From: Variovorax sp. Sphag1AA
GTDB lineage: Bacteria; Pseudomonadota; Gammaproteobacteria; Burkholderiales; Burkholderiaceae_C
Reading direction: 5' to 3'
Assembly (NCBI RefSeq): GCF_014192575.1
Contig: NZ_JACHYC010000002.1
Location: 992,001-1,056,000, forward strand
DNA length: 64,000 nt
The notes beneath the pieces were generated by a model. That model was given only the letters and a program-made list of their open reading frames with translations. It had not been told where the DNA came from and made no database searches. Both the position numbers and the translations under genes were made by a program. Of the stretch, positions 8,907 to 21,729 are shown in pieces. Within the stretch, counting starts at the first letter, position 1. Each line of letters starts with the position of its first letter.

Positions 8907-9773
8907 TCACTCGAAACGGTTTTCGATGACACCGACGCCATCGATCTCGATACGCACCACATCGCCTGAGCGGAGCCAGCGCGGCGGGTTGAATCCCATG
9001 CCGACGCCTGCGGGCGTGCCGGTCGCGATCACGTCGCCCGGATGCAGCGTGATGCCGCGCGAGCAGGTCTCGATCAGCGTGGGGATGTCGAAGATCATGT
9101 CTTTCGTCAGCCCGTCCTGGCGCGGCTCGCCGTTGACCCAGCCTCGCACGCGCGTGGCGCGGCCGTCGAGTTCGTCGGCGGTCACGATCCAGGGGCCCAT
9201 CGGGCAGAAGTTGTCGAAGCTCTTGCCGAGGTCCCACTGCTGGTGGCGCATCTGCACGTCGCGTGCAGTCACGTCGTTCACGATCGTGTAGCCGAAGACG
9301 TGGTCCATCGCACGCGTGCGCGGGATGTCGCGGCCGCCGCGTCCGATGACCACGGCGAGTTCGGATTCATAGTCGACCTGGATCGTGGTGGACGCAGAAG
9401 GCATTCGCACCGTGTCGAAAGGGCCGATCACGCATTCACCGAGCTTGCCGAAGACGATCGGCCACGGATCGGTTGTCGGCATCGTCTCGCGAAACACCGT
9501 GCCGGCAAGCTCCTGCGCATGCGCGCGGTAGTTGCGGCCCACGCAGAAGAGGCTTCGCAGGGGGCGGGGCAGCGGGGCGCGCAGCGCGACGACGTCGACC
9601 GGCAGTCGCGTTCCGGAAGGCTGTGGGAGTGGTTCGCCGCGTGCCAGTGCCTGGATCAGCGGGAGAGCACCCCGGGTTGCATCGCCGGCGGCGAGCGGCG
9701 TAGCCTCGCGCCCGTCGGCCGAGATCGTGCCGACGTGCTCGCGTCCACCCCAACTCCAGCTGGCCAAGCGCAT
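8907..9773 (-). CDS. Fumarylacetoacetate hydrolase-family protein
   Basis: This is a 288-residue protein with the FAH C-terminal fold. The metal-binding DYESE set (E136, E138), D167 in VNDVTARD and K184 in KSFDNFCPMGPW are all present, as is GDVIATGTPAGVG. Members cleave or decarboxylate acylpyruvates, hydrate 2-oxo-4-pentenoates, or act as oxaloacetate decarboxylases. It is the first gene of the nine-gene minus-strand operon and is divergent from a TetR-type regulator 170 bases away. That makes it the likely promoter-proximal catabolic enzyme. The exact reaction is not assignable. Confidence 0.85.
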   Translation of the reverse strand: MRLASWSWGGREHVGTISADGREATPLAAGDATRGALPLIQALARGEPLPQPSGTRLPVDVVALRAPLPRPLRSLFCVGRNYRAHAQELAGTVFRETMPTTDPWPIVFGKLGECVIGPFDTVRMPSASTTIQVDYESELAVVIGRGGRDIPRTRAMDHVFGYTIVNDVTARDVQMRHQQWDLGKSFDNFCPMGPWIVTADELDGRATRVRGWVNGEPRQDGLTKDMIFDIPTLIETCSRGITLHPGDVIATGTPAGVGMGFNPPRWLRSGDVVRIEIDGVGVIENRFE

Positions 9774-9845
9774 GCCGTTGTCTCCGGGTTGTCTCGCGAG
9801 TCCGTGGGACGTGCGTCCGATGCCGCGAGATCTGGATTTCCGATT

Positions 9846-9865
9846 TTTGAGACTTGCGTCTCAAA
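9846..9865. promoter_or_regulatory. Perfect 8-base inverted repeat, candidate TetR-family operator
   Basis: TTTGAGAC-TTGC-GTCTCAAA has perfect 8-base arms and a 4-base spacer. It lies between the divergent FAH-family gene (start 9773) and the TetR-type gene (start 9944). Size and position fit a TetR-family operator controlling both directions. Binding is inferred, not shown. Confidence 0.55.
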
Positions 9866-9943
9866 TCGGGACCGGTGCATCATACGTGCCGTCCTCGGAC
9901 CTTCACAAGACACGTCAGGCCAATCAGAACCCGTACAAACCCC

Positions 9944-10672
9944 ATGGCTCGACTGAAGCACAAGCTGAGTGAACCCCCCGTGCCGCCAGAGCGCGGTGTC
10001 AGGGCTGCGACTTTCAAACTGCTGCTTGAAACCGCGATCGACATCATCCAGAAGAGCGGCCACATTCCTTCGGTGGCGGAGGCCGCCGCGCGGGCAAAGG
10101 TGTCGCGCGCAACCGCCTACAGGTACTTTCCGAGCCGCAGTGCGCTGGTGACGGCGGTCGTCGACAGTTCGCTCGGGCCGGTGCGCAAGCTGGCTTCGGA
10201 TACGCCGGGCGGGCGCGAGCGGGTGCATGAGCTCTTTCTGCAGACCTTCCCGCGCTTCAAGGAATTCGAGGCACCGATGCGTGCTGCGGCGCAACTTTCG
10301 CTGGAGCAGTGGGGGCTGGAGCGGGCGGGCCTGCTCGAAGAGGAGCCCTACCGCCGGGGGCATCGCGTGCGGATTCTTGAACACGCTATCGCGCCACTGG
10401 TGCCGCAGCTTCGGCCTGCGGTGCGAGACAGGCTGCATCGTGCGTTGTCGGTCGTCTACGGCATCGAACCGTACGTCATCCTCAAGGACATCTGGGGACT
10501 GAGCGACCGGGAGGTGGAACGCACTGCGCTGTGGATGGCGGATGCGTTGATCGATGCGGCGCTGCGGGAGTCGGAGCACAAGCCTGCTGCGCGAGGTAAC
10601 GGCGCAGCCGGCAAGCCGCGGAGCAGCACCAGCAACGGTGCGCGACGTCCAGCCGCGACTTCGAAGGGTTGA
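9944..10672 (+). CDS. TetR/AcrR-family transcriptional regulator
   Basis: This 242-residue protein has an N-terminal TetR DNA-binding domain, with a helix-turn-helix around residues 43-62 (VAEAAARAKVSRATAYRYF). A variable helical ligand domain follows, and then a basic, Ala/Ser-rich tail. The ATG at 9944 is chosen over an upstream frame because the sequence from MARLKHK on is family-like and the upstream part overlaps the palindrome. It is divergent from the nine-gene catabolic operon and is its obvious candidate repressor, probably relieved by the substrate or an intermediate. The tail of about 30 residues is longer than usual. Confidence 0.85.
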   Translation: MARLKHKLSEPPVPPERGVRAATFKLLLETAIDIIQKSGHIPSVAEAAARAKVSRATAYRYFPSRSALVTAVVDSSLGPVRKLASDTPGGRERVHELFLQTFPRFKEFEAPMRAAAQLSLEQWGLERAGLLEEEPYRRGHRVRILEHAIAPLVPQLRPAVRDRLHRALSVVYGIEPYVILKDIWGLSDREVERTALWMADALIDAALRESEHKPAARGNGAAGKPRSSTSNGARRPAATSKG

Positions 10673-10710
10673 TCGATCCGGCCGAAGTGACGCCGGAATC
10701 CGGTCGAAGT

Positions 10711-11514
10711 TCAGCCTTGTGAGAGGGCCTGAAGCTCTTCGTCGGTGAACCCGGCCTGAGCGCGAGCTTCGAGGTTGAAGGGCGCCTTCAGGCGGGGCGC
10801 TTCGTGGCGTCGGTAGAGCACCCGGTAGTGCGAGATCGGGTCGAGCCCGTCCCGCTCGCAAAGCCAGCGATACCAGCGGTTGCCGATCGCGACGTGGCCG
10901 ACTTCGTCGCGCAGGATGATGTCGAGGATCGCGCACGCGGCATGCGCGTCTGGCGTGTTGACGCGCCGTAGCTTGGCCTGGATCAACGGCGTGGCGTCGA
11001 GCCCGCGCGCTTCGAGCGTGCGGGGCACCAGCGCCATGCGCGCGACGATGTCGTCCTTCGTCTTCTCGCACATGCTCCACAGGCCGTCGTGGCCGGTGAA
11101 GTCGCCGTAGCGGTGGCCCATCTCCTGCAGGTGCGCATGGAGAAGGGTGAAGTGCTGGGCCTCCTCGTCGGCGACACAGAGCCACTCCCGGTAGAAGTCC
11201 TCCGGCATGCCGTCGAAGCGCCAGGCAGCGTCGAGCGCAAGATTGATCGCGTTGAATTCGATGTGGCAGATCGAATGGATCAGTGCCGCACGGCCTTCCG
11301 GCGTGAAGGGAGAGCGCTTCCCGACGTCCATCGCAGAAACGCGCAGCGGGCGCTCCGGCCGGCCCGGTACGCCGGTGTCGTCGCCGGATGTGCGCACCGG
11401 CTGCAGCGAAAGGGGCTCATCGCCCAGTTGCGCGAAGAGCGCGCGGGTGGCGGCCACCTTCTGTTCGGGGTCTGTGAGGCGCAGCGCGGCAAGGGCGCGA
11501 AGGCGGGGGTGCAT
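10711..11514 (-). CDS. DUF455 ferritin-like domain protein
   Basis: This is a 267-residue protein of the DUF455 family. It carries ferritin-like helices with paired Glu/His ligands: [38 protein letters not shown] and [20 protein letters not shown]. These suggest a two-metal site, but the reaction is unknown. The start chosen is the ATG at 11512-11514 ([13 protein letters not shown]). A longer frame exists but would run antisense through the carbonic anhydrase gene. It is divergent from that gene with only 39 bases between, and its 3' end faces the TetR-type gene. Confidence 0.82.
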   Translation of the reverse strand: MHPRLRALAALRLTDPEQKVAATRALFAQLGDEPLSLQPVRTSGDDTGVPGRPERPLRVSAMDVGKRSPFTPEGRAALIHSICHIEFNAINLALDAAWRFDGMPEDFYREWLCVADEEAQHFTLLHAHLQEMGHRYGDFTGHDGLWSMCEKTKDDIVARMALVPRTLEARGLDATPLIQAKLRRVNTPDAHAACAILDIILRDEVGHVAIGNRWYRWLCERDGLDPISHYRVLYRRHEAPRLKAPFNLEARAQAGFTDEELQALSQG

Positions 11515-11517
11515 CCC

Positions 11518-11523
11518 TACAAT
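11518..11523 (+). promoter_or_regulatory. Possible -10 element TACAAT for the carbonic anhydrase-hslO pair
   Basis: TACAAT in CCCTACAATTCTAGG lies 30 bases before the ATG at 11554, and CTGGAGA can serve as ribosome-binding site. No clear -35 is seen, so this is a weak call based on one hexamer. Confidence 0.35.
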
Positions 11524-11553
11524 TCTAGGTTTTCGACCTCTGGAGACTCCGCG

Positions 11554-12078
11554 ATGGCCTTGTATGAACTCGATGGCGTGGCGCCGCAACTGGGAGAAGG
11601 CGCCTGGGTTGCCGACAGTGCGCAGGTGATGGGCAATGTCGTGCTGGCCGAGAACGCCAGCGTGTGGTTTGGCGCGGTGCTGCGCGGCGATACGGAATCG
11701 CTCCGGATCGGCCGCAACAGCAACATCCAGGACCTCTCGGTGCTGCATGCCGACCATGGCTGCCCGCTCAACATCGGGGAAAACGTCACCGTCGGGCACC
11801 AGGTGATGCTCCACGGCTGCACCGTCGGCGACAACTCGCTGATCGGCATCCAGGCGGTGATCTTGAATAACGCGAAGATCGGCCGCAATTGCATCGTCGG
11901 CGCCGGCAGCGTCGTGACCGAGGGCAAGGAGTTTCCGGACAACTCGCTCATCATCGGCTCGCCGGCCAAGGTGGTCCGTACGCTGGATGATGCCGCGGCC
12001 GCCAAGCTGCGGCAGAGCGCCGAACACTATGTCGAAAACGCCCATCGCTTTGCGAAGGGACTGAAAAAGATTGCTTGA
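11554..12078 (+). CDS. Gamma-type carbonic anhydrase-family protein (YrdA-like)
   Basis: This 174-residue left-handed beta-helix protein has hexapeptide repeats such as [20 protein letters not shown]. The likely zinc ligands are H68, H82 and H87 in ADHG and [10 protein letters not shown]. It resembles YrdA and other gamma-carbonic-anhydrase-like proteins, many of which have no proven hydratase activity. The ATG at 11554 is chosen because the family starts here; a longer open frame upstream runs antisense through the DUF455 gene. Its TGA overlaps the ATG of hslO (TGATG), so the two are coupled. Confidence 0.87.
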   Translation: MALYELDGVAPQLGEGAWVADSAQVMGNVVLAENASVWFGAVLRGDTESLRIGRNSNIQDLSVLHADHGCPLNIGENVTVGHQVMLHGCTVGDNSLIGIQAVILNNAKIGRNCIVGAGSVVTEGKEFPDNSLIIGSPAKVVRTLDDAAAAKLRQSAEHYVENAHRFAKGLKKIA

Positions 12079-13076
12079 TGTCTGAACTTCACAAGTTCCT
12101 GTTCGAAGGCCTGCCGGTGCGCGGGATGATCGTGCGCCTGACCGAGTCCTGGCAGGAAGTGCTGGCGCGCCGTGCGTCGAACTCGGAGACGGGCGCCTAT
12201 CCGCAGCCCATGGCCGAGCTGCTCGGCGAGATGACCGCCGCCGCCACGCTGATGCAAGCCAACATCAAGTTCAATGGCTCGCTGATCCTGCAGATCTTCG
12301 GCGACGGGCCGGTCAAGGTCGCTGTGGCTGAAGTCAAGCCCGACCTGAGCCTGCGTTCCACGGCCAAGGCCATGGGCGAGATCGCGGCCGATGCGAAGCT
12401 GTCGGACATGGTCAACGTGCACGGCAAGGGCCGCTGCGCGATCACGCTCGACCCCAAGGACAAGCTCCCGGGCCAGCAGCCCTATCAGGGCGTGGTGCCG
12501 CTGATCGACGAGAAGGGCAAGAAGCTCGAACGGATGAGCGAAATCCTCCAGCACTACATGCTGCAGAGCGAGCAGCTCGACACGACCCTGGTGCTTGCTG
12601 CCGACGACAAGGTTGCGGCCGGACTACTGATCCAGCGCCTGCCGGTGAAGGGCGAAGCCAATCTCGAAGGCACGGCCGAGGGCGGTCGTGAGCAGGTGCA
12701 GCAGGACCAGATCGGGCACAACGAGGACTACAACCGTATCTCGATCCTCGCGTCGAGCCTGACGCGCGACGAACTGCTGACGCTCGATGTCGACACGATC
12801 CTTCGCCGTTTGTTCTGGGAAGAGAAGGTGCTGCGCTTCGAGCCGCAGACCGGCATGCTGGGCCCGCACTTCGCGTGCACCTGCGGCCGCACCCGCGTCG
12901 AAAGCATGATTCGCGGCCTTGGCCGGGAAGAGGCCGACAGCATCATCGCGGAGCGCGGCAACATCGAGGTCGGATGCGACTTCTGCGGCAAGCAGTACCA
13001 CTTCGATGCGGTGGATGCGGCGCAGATCTTCACCGCCCCCGGCGATCAGATGCCGGGCACCGCGGTCGTCCAGTAA
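12078..13076 (+). CDS. hslO: Hsp33 redox-regulated holdase chaperone
   Basis: This 332-residue cytoplasmic chaperone is switched on by oxidation. The four zinc-binding cysteines are present: C267 and C269 (CTC) and C300 and C303 (CDFC). In the reduced form they hold zinc and in the oxidised form they make disulfides. The fold is otherwise complete (HKFLFEGLPVRGMIVRL, LLGEMTAAATLM, YQGVVPL). The ATG at 12078 overlaps the carbonic anhydrase stop by 1 base. A convergent gene follows after 18 bases. Confidence 0.95.
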   Translation: MSELHKFLFEGLPVRGMIVRLTESWQEVLARRASNSETGAYPQPMAELLGEMTAAATLMQANIKFNGSLILQIFGDGPVKVAVAEVKPDLSLRSTAKAMGEIAADAKLSDMVNVHGKGRCAITLDPKDKLPGQQPYQGVVPLIDEKGKKLERMSEILQHYMLQSEQLDTTLVLAADDKVAAGLLIQRLPVKGEANLEGTAEGGREQVQQDQIGHNEDYNRISILASSLTRDELLTLDVDTILRRLFWEEKVLRFEPQTGMLGPHFACTCGRTRVESMIRGLGREEADSIIAERGNIEVGCDFCGKQYHFDAVDAAQIFTAPGDQMPGTAVVQ

Positions 13077-13084
13077 TTGCGCAG

Positions 13085-13110
13085 CGCGCGGCGATCAGTT
13101 GCGCCGCGCG
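13085..13110. terminator. GC-rich hairpin between convergent genes, possible terminator
   Basis: CGCGCGGCG and CGCCGCGCG form a 9-base-pair stem with an 8-base loop. It ends the hslO transcript and spans the stop codon of the opposing gene. Only a short T run follows (GTTTCG), so termination is likely but weak. Confidence 0.4.
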
Positions 13111-14078
13111 GTTTCGAAGTCGCTGAAGCGGATGTCCGGCGCACTGGTGTTGTGGCGCGACGGCGTGGTCCGTGCAAACCGGACCTGCGCGGCTTCGATC
13201 GATGAAATCTCCGGCAACGGCTTGGTCTCCGGCGGGGCGGAGCGAGTCGATTGCCAGGTGAGTTCGCTCACGTCCGCGTTGTCCACCGCCAAATACATCG
13301 AGCGAAGCACCGCAAATGGCTGCGATTTCTGCGTGGCCGGGTGAAGCGATACGTCGAGTGCAGTGCGTTCTTCGCTGATCTCCGCGACCTTGACCGAGGC
13401 ACTGCCGCCGTTGGCGAAGCGAAGACGGAACGAGAGCGGCTGCGTCTGGATCGTGATCGACGAGATATTGACCACCGGCCGGCCAGCATCCTCGACCGGC
13501 CCCATGAGGAACGACGAGCCGTACACGCCATCGCCGAAGCGCGCCAATGGCAAAGGCTTGAGCCGCCAGTAGCCGTCAGCAGGGTAGAGCACCATCGCCT
13601 CCATCGGCTTCTTGCCCTTTTCCTTGCCCTTCGCGAAGACCTGGACCAGATGGAAGTCATTGCCTGAACGCGCGCCAACGCGCACAGGCACGCGATTCGG
13701 CCGCCAGAAGGACGGCAGCGTCATGCCGACGATCGTCCATTGCGGGCCGTCGTACAGCACCACGCGACGCGCCTTGAATTTGTAGCTCGGGTCGGTCGGG
13801 TGGTCGCCGCCATCGAAGTTGCAGGCCGAGAAGTCGGGCGTGGTGACGTCCTTTTCGATCTTGTCGATGTAGGAAGGCTGGAGCGCCTCGACGCGGAAAT
13901 TCGTGATGCCCTGGCCGCGGAGGACCATCGAAACGTTGTCCTCCTCGGCGCAAGCCGTGGGGCGGGTCTTGTTCTCGACGGTTGCCGTTGCCGGGGCCGC
14001 GAAGGCGGTGGAGACGGCAAATGAGATGGCGGCGATGCCGGATGTTGCGAGGAGCGTGAGGTGCTGTGTACGTGCCAT
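13095..14078 (-). CDS. Exported protein of unknown function
   Basis: This 327-residue protein has a clear signal peptide: a basic start, a hydrophobic stretch around residues 8-26 and an AFAAP cleavage site near residue 28. The mature part is rich in beta-type sequence, with two early Cys (TACAEE and SACNFDGG) that could form a disulfide. No catalytic motif was recognised. It follows the P-loop gene by 9 bases and probably shares its transcript. It is likely periplasmic. I do not recognise the family. Confidence 0.75.
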   Translation of the reverse strand: MARTQHLTLLATSGIAAISFAVSTAFAAPATATVENKTRPTACAEEDNVSMVLRGQGITNFRVEALQPSYIDKIEKDVTTPDFSACNFDGGDHPTDPSYKFKARRVVLYDGPQWTIVGMTLPSFWRPNRVPVRVGARSGNDFHLVQVFAKGKEKGKKPMEAMVLYPADGYWRLKPLPLARFGDGVYGSSFLMGPVEDAGRPVVNISSITIQTQPLSFRLRFANGGSASVKVAEISEERTALDVSLHPATQKSQPFAVLRSMYLAVDNADVSELTWQSTRSAPPETKPLPEISSIEAAQVRFARTTPSRHNTSAPDIRFSDFETARRN

Positions 14079-14087
14079 GGGTTTCCG

Positions 14088-14738
14088 CTAGGTACGGCCT
14101 GCGATGAGATCGCGGAAAAGCCGATGCTCGCACGCTGGATCGGAGCATTTGTCGCAGGGCCAGAACCATGCGCGCTCTCCTGAGGCCGTCCGGCCGGAAC
14201 TCGAACTGACGCCCGCGTCTTCGGCCCGGGCGTTGATTGCGTTCCATGCACTGGCGAGCCGCTCCGGCCCGCGGCCGTGGATGACGGCGAACGGCGACCC
14301 GGCACGTGCAAGTGCGGCGCGCAGCAGCGCATCGGCCCGTTCCGCTTCGGCCTGCGCGGCGGGATCCGACCCTTCAGCTTGCGGAAGATCCAGCGCCATC
14401 AGCAGCGTGATCGCGTGACTGCGGTGCGCGGCCAAGGCATGGTCGTAGAGGGAGGAGTCGCCGAACCGTATGTCGGCTTCAACGGCGTTCATCAGCGCAG
14501 TCGAATCCGCGATCACCACTCCGCGTTGGGCAGCGGCTGCGATGCGATTCGTTTGCTCGAAGGCGGCTTGGGCGTGTTCTTGAACCGTTGGCGATCGCAG
14601 TGCAGGGGCAGCCACCAGCGCTGCGGCGACGCCACGCTGCAAAAGCCGCGCGGCAAGCGCATTCGCGAGTTCAGTCTTGCCGGTGCCTGGGGCACCCAGC
14701 ACCGCAATCACGCAACCGACAGGAAGAGCGGGCGTCAT
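14088..14738 (-). CDS. P-loop ATPase, NadR-kinase-like, with C-terminal cysteine motif
   Basis: This 216-residue protein has Walker A GAPGTGKT at residues 15-22 and a Walker B-like GVVIADST near 73-80, as in NadR ribosylnicotinamide-kinase-like and other AAA-type small P-loop proteins. The C-terminus carries CDKCSDPACEHRLF, four residues that could bind zinc (three Cys and a His) and are not part of the NadR fold. It lies 35 bases after ftsB and upstream of an exported protein of unknown function. The substrate is unknown; a small-molecule kinase or a regulatory ATPase are both open. Confidence 0.7.
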   Translation of the reverse strand: MTPALPVGCVIAVLGAPGTGKTELANALAARLLQRGVAAALVAAPALRSPTVQEHAQAAFEQTNRIAAAAQRGVVIADSTALMNAVEADIRFGDSSLYDHALAAHRSHAITLLMALDLPQAEGSDPAAQAEAERADALLRAALARAGSPFAVIHGRGPERLASAWNAINARAEDAGVSSSSGRTASGERAWFWPCDKCSDPACEHRLFRDLIAGRT

Positions 14739-14773
14739 GTCATCCCCGCGAGATTCAGGTCATCGGCCGAGGA

Positions 14774-15049
14774 TCATTTCGTGATCTGCACGAAAACCTC
14801 ATTGGGCTTGACCATGCCCAACTCCTGCCGGGCTCGCTCTTCGACCATTTCGAGCCCTTCCTTGAGGTCATTGACCTCGGATTCCAGTCGCTCGTTGGCC
14901 AGCGCGGCGCGCGCGTTGGCCTGCTTCTGCTCGGTGAGCTTTTCCTGCAGTTGCGCCACGTCGCGCACGCTGCCGCGCCCGGTCCACAGCTGCCACTGAA
15001 TGATCAGCAGCAGCAGGACCAGGATGATCGGGACGATGCGGGAGCGCAT
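14774..15049 (-). CDS. ftsB: Cell division protein FtsB
   Basis: This is a 91-residue bitopic inner-membrane protein. A single N-terminal span (residues 5-22) is followed by a leucine-rich coiled coil (about 28-72) and the short conserved segment EERARQELGMVKPNEVFVQI. FtsB joins FtsL and FtsQ in the divisome to activate septal wall synthesis. It lies directly after eno, the usual position in proteobacteria, with 21 bases between. Confidence 0.93.
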   Translation of the reverse strand: MRSRIVPIILVLLLLIIQWQLWTGRGSVRDVAQLQEKLTEQKQANARAALANERLESEVNDLKEGLEMVEERARQELGMVKPNEVFVQITK

Positions 15050-15070
15050 GGCGCCTGATCCGCCAGACGA

Positions 15071-19242
<4,172 letters not shown>

Positions 19243-19255
19243 TTAAACTGGCCCG

Positions 19256-20497
19256 ATGCAACAAGACCTCACGGGCAAACACATCGTTCTGGGACTGACG
19301 GGTGGGATCGCCTGCTACAAGTCGGCCGAGCTATGCCGGCTCCTGGTCAAGGCAGGCGCCACGGTGCAGGTCGTGATGACGGAAGCGGCAACACAGTTCA
19401 TCACGCCGGTCACGATGCAGGCGTTGTCGGGGCGGCCTGTCTATACCTCCCAGTGGGATGCACGCGAGGCCAACAACATGCCCCACATCAACCTGAGCCG
19501 CGAGGCCGACGCGATCGTGCTGGCGCCGGCCAGTGCCGATTTCATCGCGCGGCTGGTTCAGGGCCGTTCCGACGAGCTGTTGAGCCTGATGTGCCTTGCG
19601 AGGCCGATCGACCGGGTTCCGCTCCTGATCGCGCCCGCCATGAACCGCGAAATGTGGAGCCACCCCGCCACCCAGCGCAATCTGCGCCAGGTCGATGCCG
19701 ATGGCGCACGCGTGCTGGGTGTCGGCAATGGCTGGCAGGCCTGCGGCGAAACCGGCGACGGCCGCATGCTCGAAGCCGAGCAGCTCTTCGAGGAAATCGT
19801 CGCGCAGTTCCAGCCCAAGGTGCTCGCGGGCCAGCGCGTGGTGGTGACGGCCGGGCCGACCTTCGAGGCGCTCGATCCCATCCGGGGCATCACCAATCAT
19901 TCGTCCGGGAAGATGGGCTTTTCGATTGCGCGCGCCGCGCGCGATGCTGGCGCGGAAGTCACGCTGGTTGCCGGCCCCGTGCATCTCCCGACCCCGCGCG
20001 GCGTGCAACGGGTCGATGTCAAGTCGGCCCAGGACATGCTCGAGGCGACGCTTCAGGCGGTGCAGTCTGCATCGATCTTCGTGGCGACGGCCGCCGTAGC
20101 CGATTGGCGCCCGGCCACGCACAGCGCGCAGAAGATCAAGAAGGACGGAAGCGGCAAGCCGCCCGTGCTGCATTTCGTCGAGAACGAAGACATCCTGCTC
20201 ACCGTTGCGCAGGGCGCTCGCGCCAAGGGCGGTGAGCTTTTCTGTGTCGGCTTTGCCGCGGAGAGCGAAAACCTCGTGGAGCACGCCAAGGCCAAGCGCG
20301 AACGCAAGGGCATTCCGCTCCTGGTCGGCAACATCGGCCCGCTGACCTTCGGCCAGGACCACAACAGCCTGCTGCTGGTCGATGCCAAGGGCGTTCGCGA
20401 GTTGCCGCGCGCGCCCAAGCTCACGCTGGCACGGGAACTCGTGGCCGAGATCGCGGCGCGCGTGCCGGACTACGTGCGTTCGGCAAAGAAGCAATGA
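19256..20497 (+). CDS. coaBC: Bifunctional phosphopantothenoylcysteine decarboxylase/synthetase
   Basis: This 413-residue bifunctional enzyme of coenzyme A synthesis couples cysteine to 4'-phosphopantothenate (CoaB, C-terminal) and decarboxylates the product (CoaC, N-terminal, FMN-dependent). The CoaC half shows [12 protein letters not shown], the His of [14 protein letters not shown] and the catalytic Cys in [11 protein letters not shown]. The CoaB half shows [15 protein letters not shown] and the lysine region [11 protein letters not shown]. No ribosome-binding site is visible before the ATG. The dut gene follows after 28 bases, a common pairing. Confidence 0.97.
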   Translation: MQQDLTGKHIVLGLTGGIACYKSAELCRLLVKAGATVQVVMTEAATQFITPVTMQALSGRPVYTSQWDAREANNMPHINLSREADAIVLAPASADFIARLVQGRSDELLSLMCLARPIDRVPLLIAPAMNREMWSHPATQRNLRQVDADGARVLGVGNGWQACGETGDGRMLEAEQLFEEIVAQFQPKVLAGQRVVVTAGPTFEALDPIRGITNHSSGKMGFSIARAARDAGAEVTLVAGPVHLPTPRGVQRVDVKSAQDMLEATLQAVQSASIFVATAAVADWRPATHSAQKIKKDGSGKPPVLHFVENEDILLTVAQGARAKGGELFCVGFAAESENLVEHAKAKRERKGIPLLVGNIGPLTFGQDHNSLLLVDAKGVRELPRAPKLTLARELVAEIAARVPDYVRSAKKQ

Positions 20498-20525
20498 AAT
20501 TTACAAACACTCAAGGACCCATTCA

Positions 20526-20972
20526 GTGAAAGTCGACGTTCGAATCCTCGATCCCCGCATGCAGGACCAGTTGCCTGCCTATGCCACGCCCGGAAGCGCC
20601 GGATTGGACCTGAGGGCTTGCCTCGAAGCGCCGATCACGCTCGAACCGAACGGCTGGCAGCTCGTGGGGACGGGCATCGCGATCCATCTTGCAGATCCGG
20701 GTTACGCGGCCCTGATCCTTCCGCGCTCTGGGTTGGGGCACAAGCACGGCATCGTGCTGGGCAATCTCGTGGGGCTGATCGATAGCGACTACCAGGGTGA
20801 GCTCAAGGTGAGCGCCTGGAACCGCAGTAACACGCCATTCGTGCTGCAGCCGATGGAGCGGCTGGCGCAATTGATGATCGTGCCGGTGGTGCAGGCGCAA
20901 TTCCGCGTGGTGGCGGAATTCCCGCCGAGCGAACGCGGCGAGGGCGGCTACGGCTCGACCGGCAAGCACTGA
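20526..20972 (+). CDS. dut: dUTP diphosphatase
   Basis: This 148-residue trimeric enzyme hydrolyses dUTP to dUMP and keeps uracil out of DNA. All five dUTPase motifs are in order: [42 protein letters not shown] and [12 protein letters not shown]. The start is the GTG at 20526 (GTGAAAGTCGAC), preceded by AAGGA and matching the family N-terminus. It probably shares a transcript with coaBC. Confidence 0.95.
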   Translation: MKVDVRILDPRMQDQLPAYATPGSAGLDLRACLEAPITLEPNGWQLVGTGIAIHLADPGYAALILPRSGLGHKHGIVLGNLVGLIDSDYQGELKVSAWNRSNTPFVLQPMERLAQLMIVPVVQAQFRVVAEFPPSERGEGGYGSTGKH

Positions 20973-21170
20973 AGCGGCGGGCGGGCGCGTAGGACGCTGC
21001 CCGCGACGCAATGCGCCTCCGTTTCGCGCGCGTAAAGACAGGAACCCGACGCCAGCCCGTTGCTCGAAAGTGTCAACATGTGACCGGTGTCATCGCATGC
21101 GTCGATCGTGCGTTGTCAGGTCCATGAGAGCGCGATTTCCAGCGCGCCATTTTTGAGAAAGCCATCCAAC

Positions 21171-21665
21171 ATGAAGATCTCGATTCGTCCCTTGGCCATC
21201 GCCGCTTCGGTCGTCGCACTTTCGGCTCTGACCGCGTGCGTGGCGCCGCAACCGGTCTATGAGACCGCCCGCTATCCCTACCAGCCGCCGCCGCAACAGA
21301 TGGCGCCCGGTGCCTACGTGGAATACGGCCGTGTCGCCAACATCGAGGTGATCCAGAGCCAATCCTCGGGCGCGCCGACGAGCGGCGCCGGCGCGATTGC
21401 CGGTGGCGCTGTTGGCGGCGTGCTCGGCAACCAGATCGGCCATGGCAGCGGCCGCGCGGCGGCAACCGCGCTGGGGCTCGTGGGCGGTGCATTGCTGGGC
21501 AACAGCATCGAGGCGAACAACAACGCGCCGAGGACCTACCAGACCTACCGCGTGTCGGTCCAGACGGACAATGGCGGCTATCGCGCATTCGACGTGCCGT
21601 CGCCGGGCGATCTGCGCATCGGCGATCGCGTGGTCATCAACAACGGCCAGATTTCCCGCTACTGA
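21171..21665 (+). CDS. Glycine-zipper outer-membrane lipoprotein (17 kDa/SlyB-like)
   Basis: This 164-residue lipoprotein has a signal peptide with lipobox LTAC at about residues 20-23. A Pro/Tyr-rich linker follows, then a glycine-zipper hairpin (GAGAIAGGAVGGVLGNQIGHG and GLVGGALLGNSIE) and a C-terminal DRVVINNGQISRY. This is the plan of the 17-kDa antigen/SlyB lipoproteins of the outer membrane. The ATG at 21171 is chosen because the signal peptide starts there. A strong terminator follows within 20 bases. The 198-base gap after dut holds no recognisable gene. Confidence 0.85.
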   Translation: MKISIRPLAIAASVVALSALTACVAPQPVYETARYPYQPPPQQMAPGAYVEYGRVANIEVIQSQSSGAPTSGAGAIAGGAVGGVLGNQIGHGSGRAAATALGLVGGALLGNSIEANNNAPRTYQTYRVSVQTDNGGYRAFDVPSPGDLRIGDRVVINNGQISRY

Positions 21666-21682
21666 GTGCGGGCGCACCATTG

Positions 21683-21710
21683 AAAAAGCCGGGCATTGCC
21701 CGGCTTTTTT
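21683..21710. terminator. Rho-independent terminator
   Basis: GCCGGGC-ATT-GCCCGGC is a perfect 7-base-pair stem flanked by AAAAA on one side and TTTTTT on the other. It can stop both the lipoprotein gene and the convergent FKBP gene. Confidence 0.9.
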
Positions 21711-21729
21711 GCGTCTGGCGTCGATCGCG

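Noticed and set aside
10711..12045. Longer DUF455 protein beginning at 12045
   Set aside because: The added 177 residues are antisense to the carbonic anhydrase gene and lack family-like sequence; the ATG at 11514 gives the normal protein.
20973..21170. Gene or small RNA in the 198-base gap after dut
   Set aside because: No frame with a start and ribosome-binding site, no strong hairpin with a T run and no clear promoter pair were seen.
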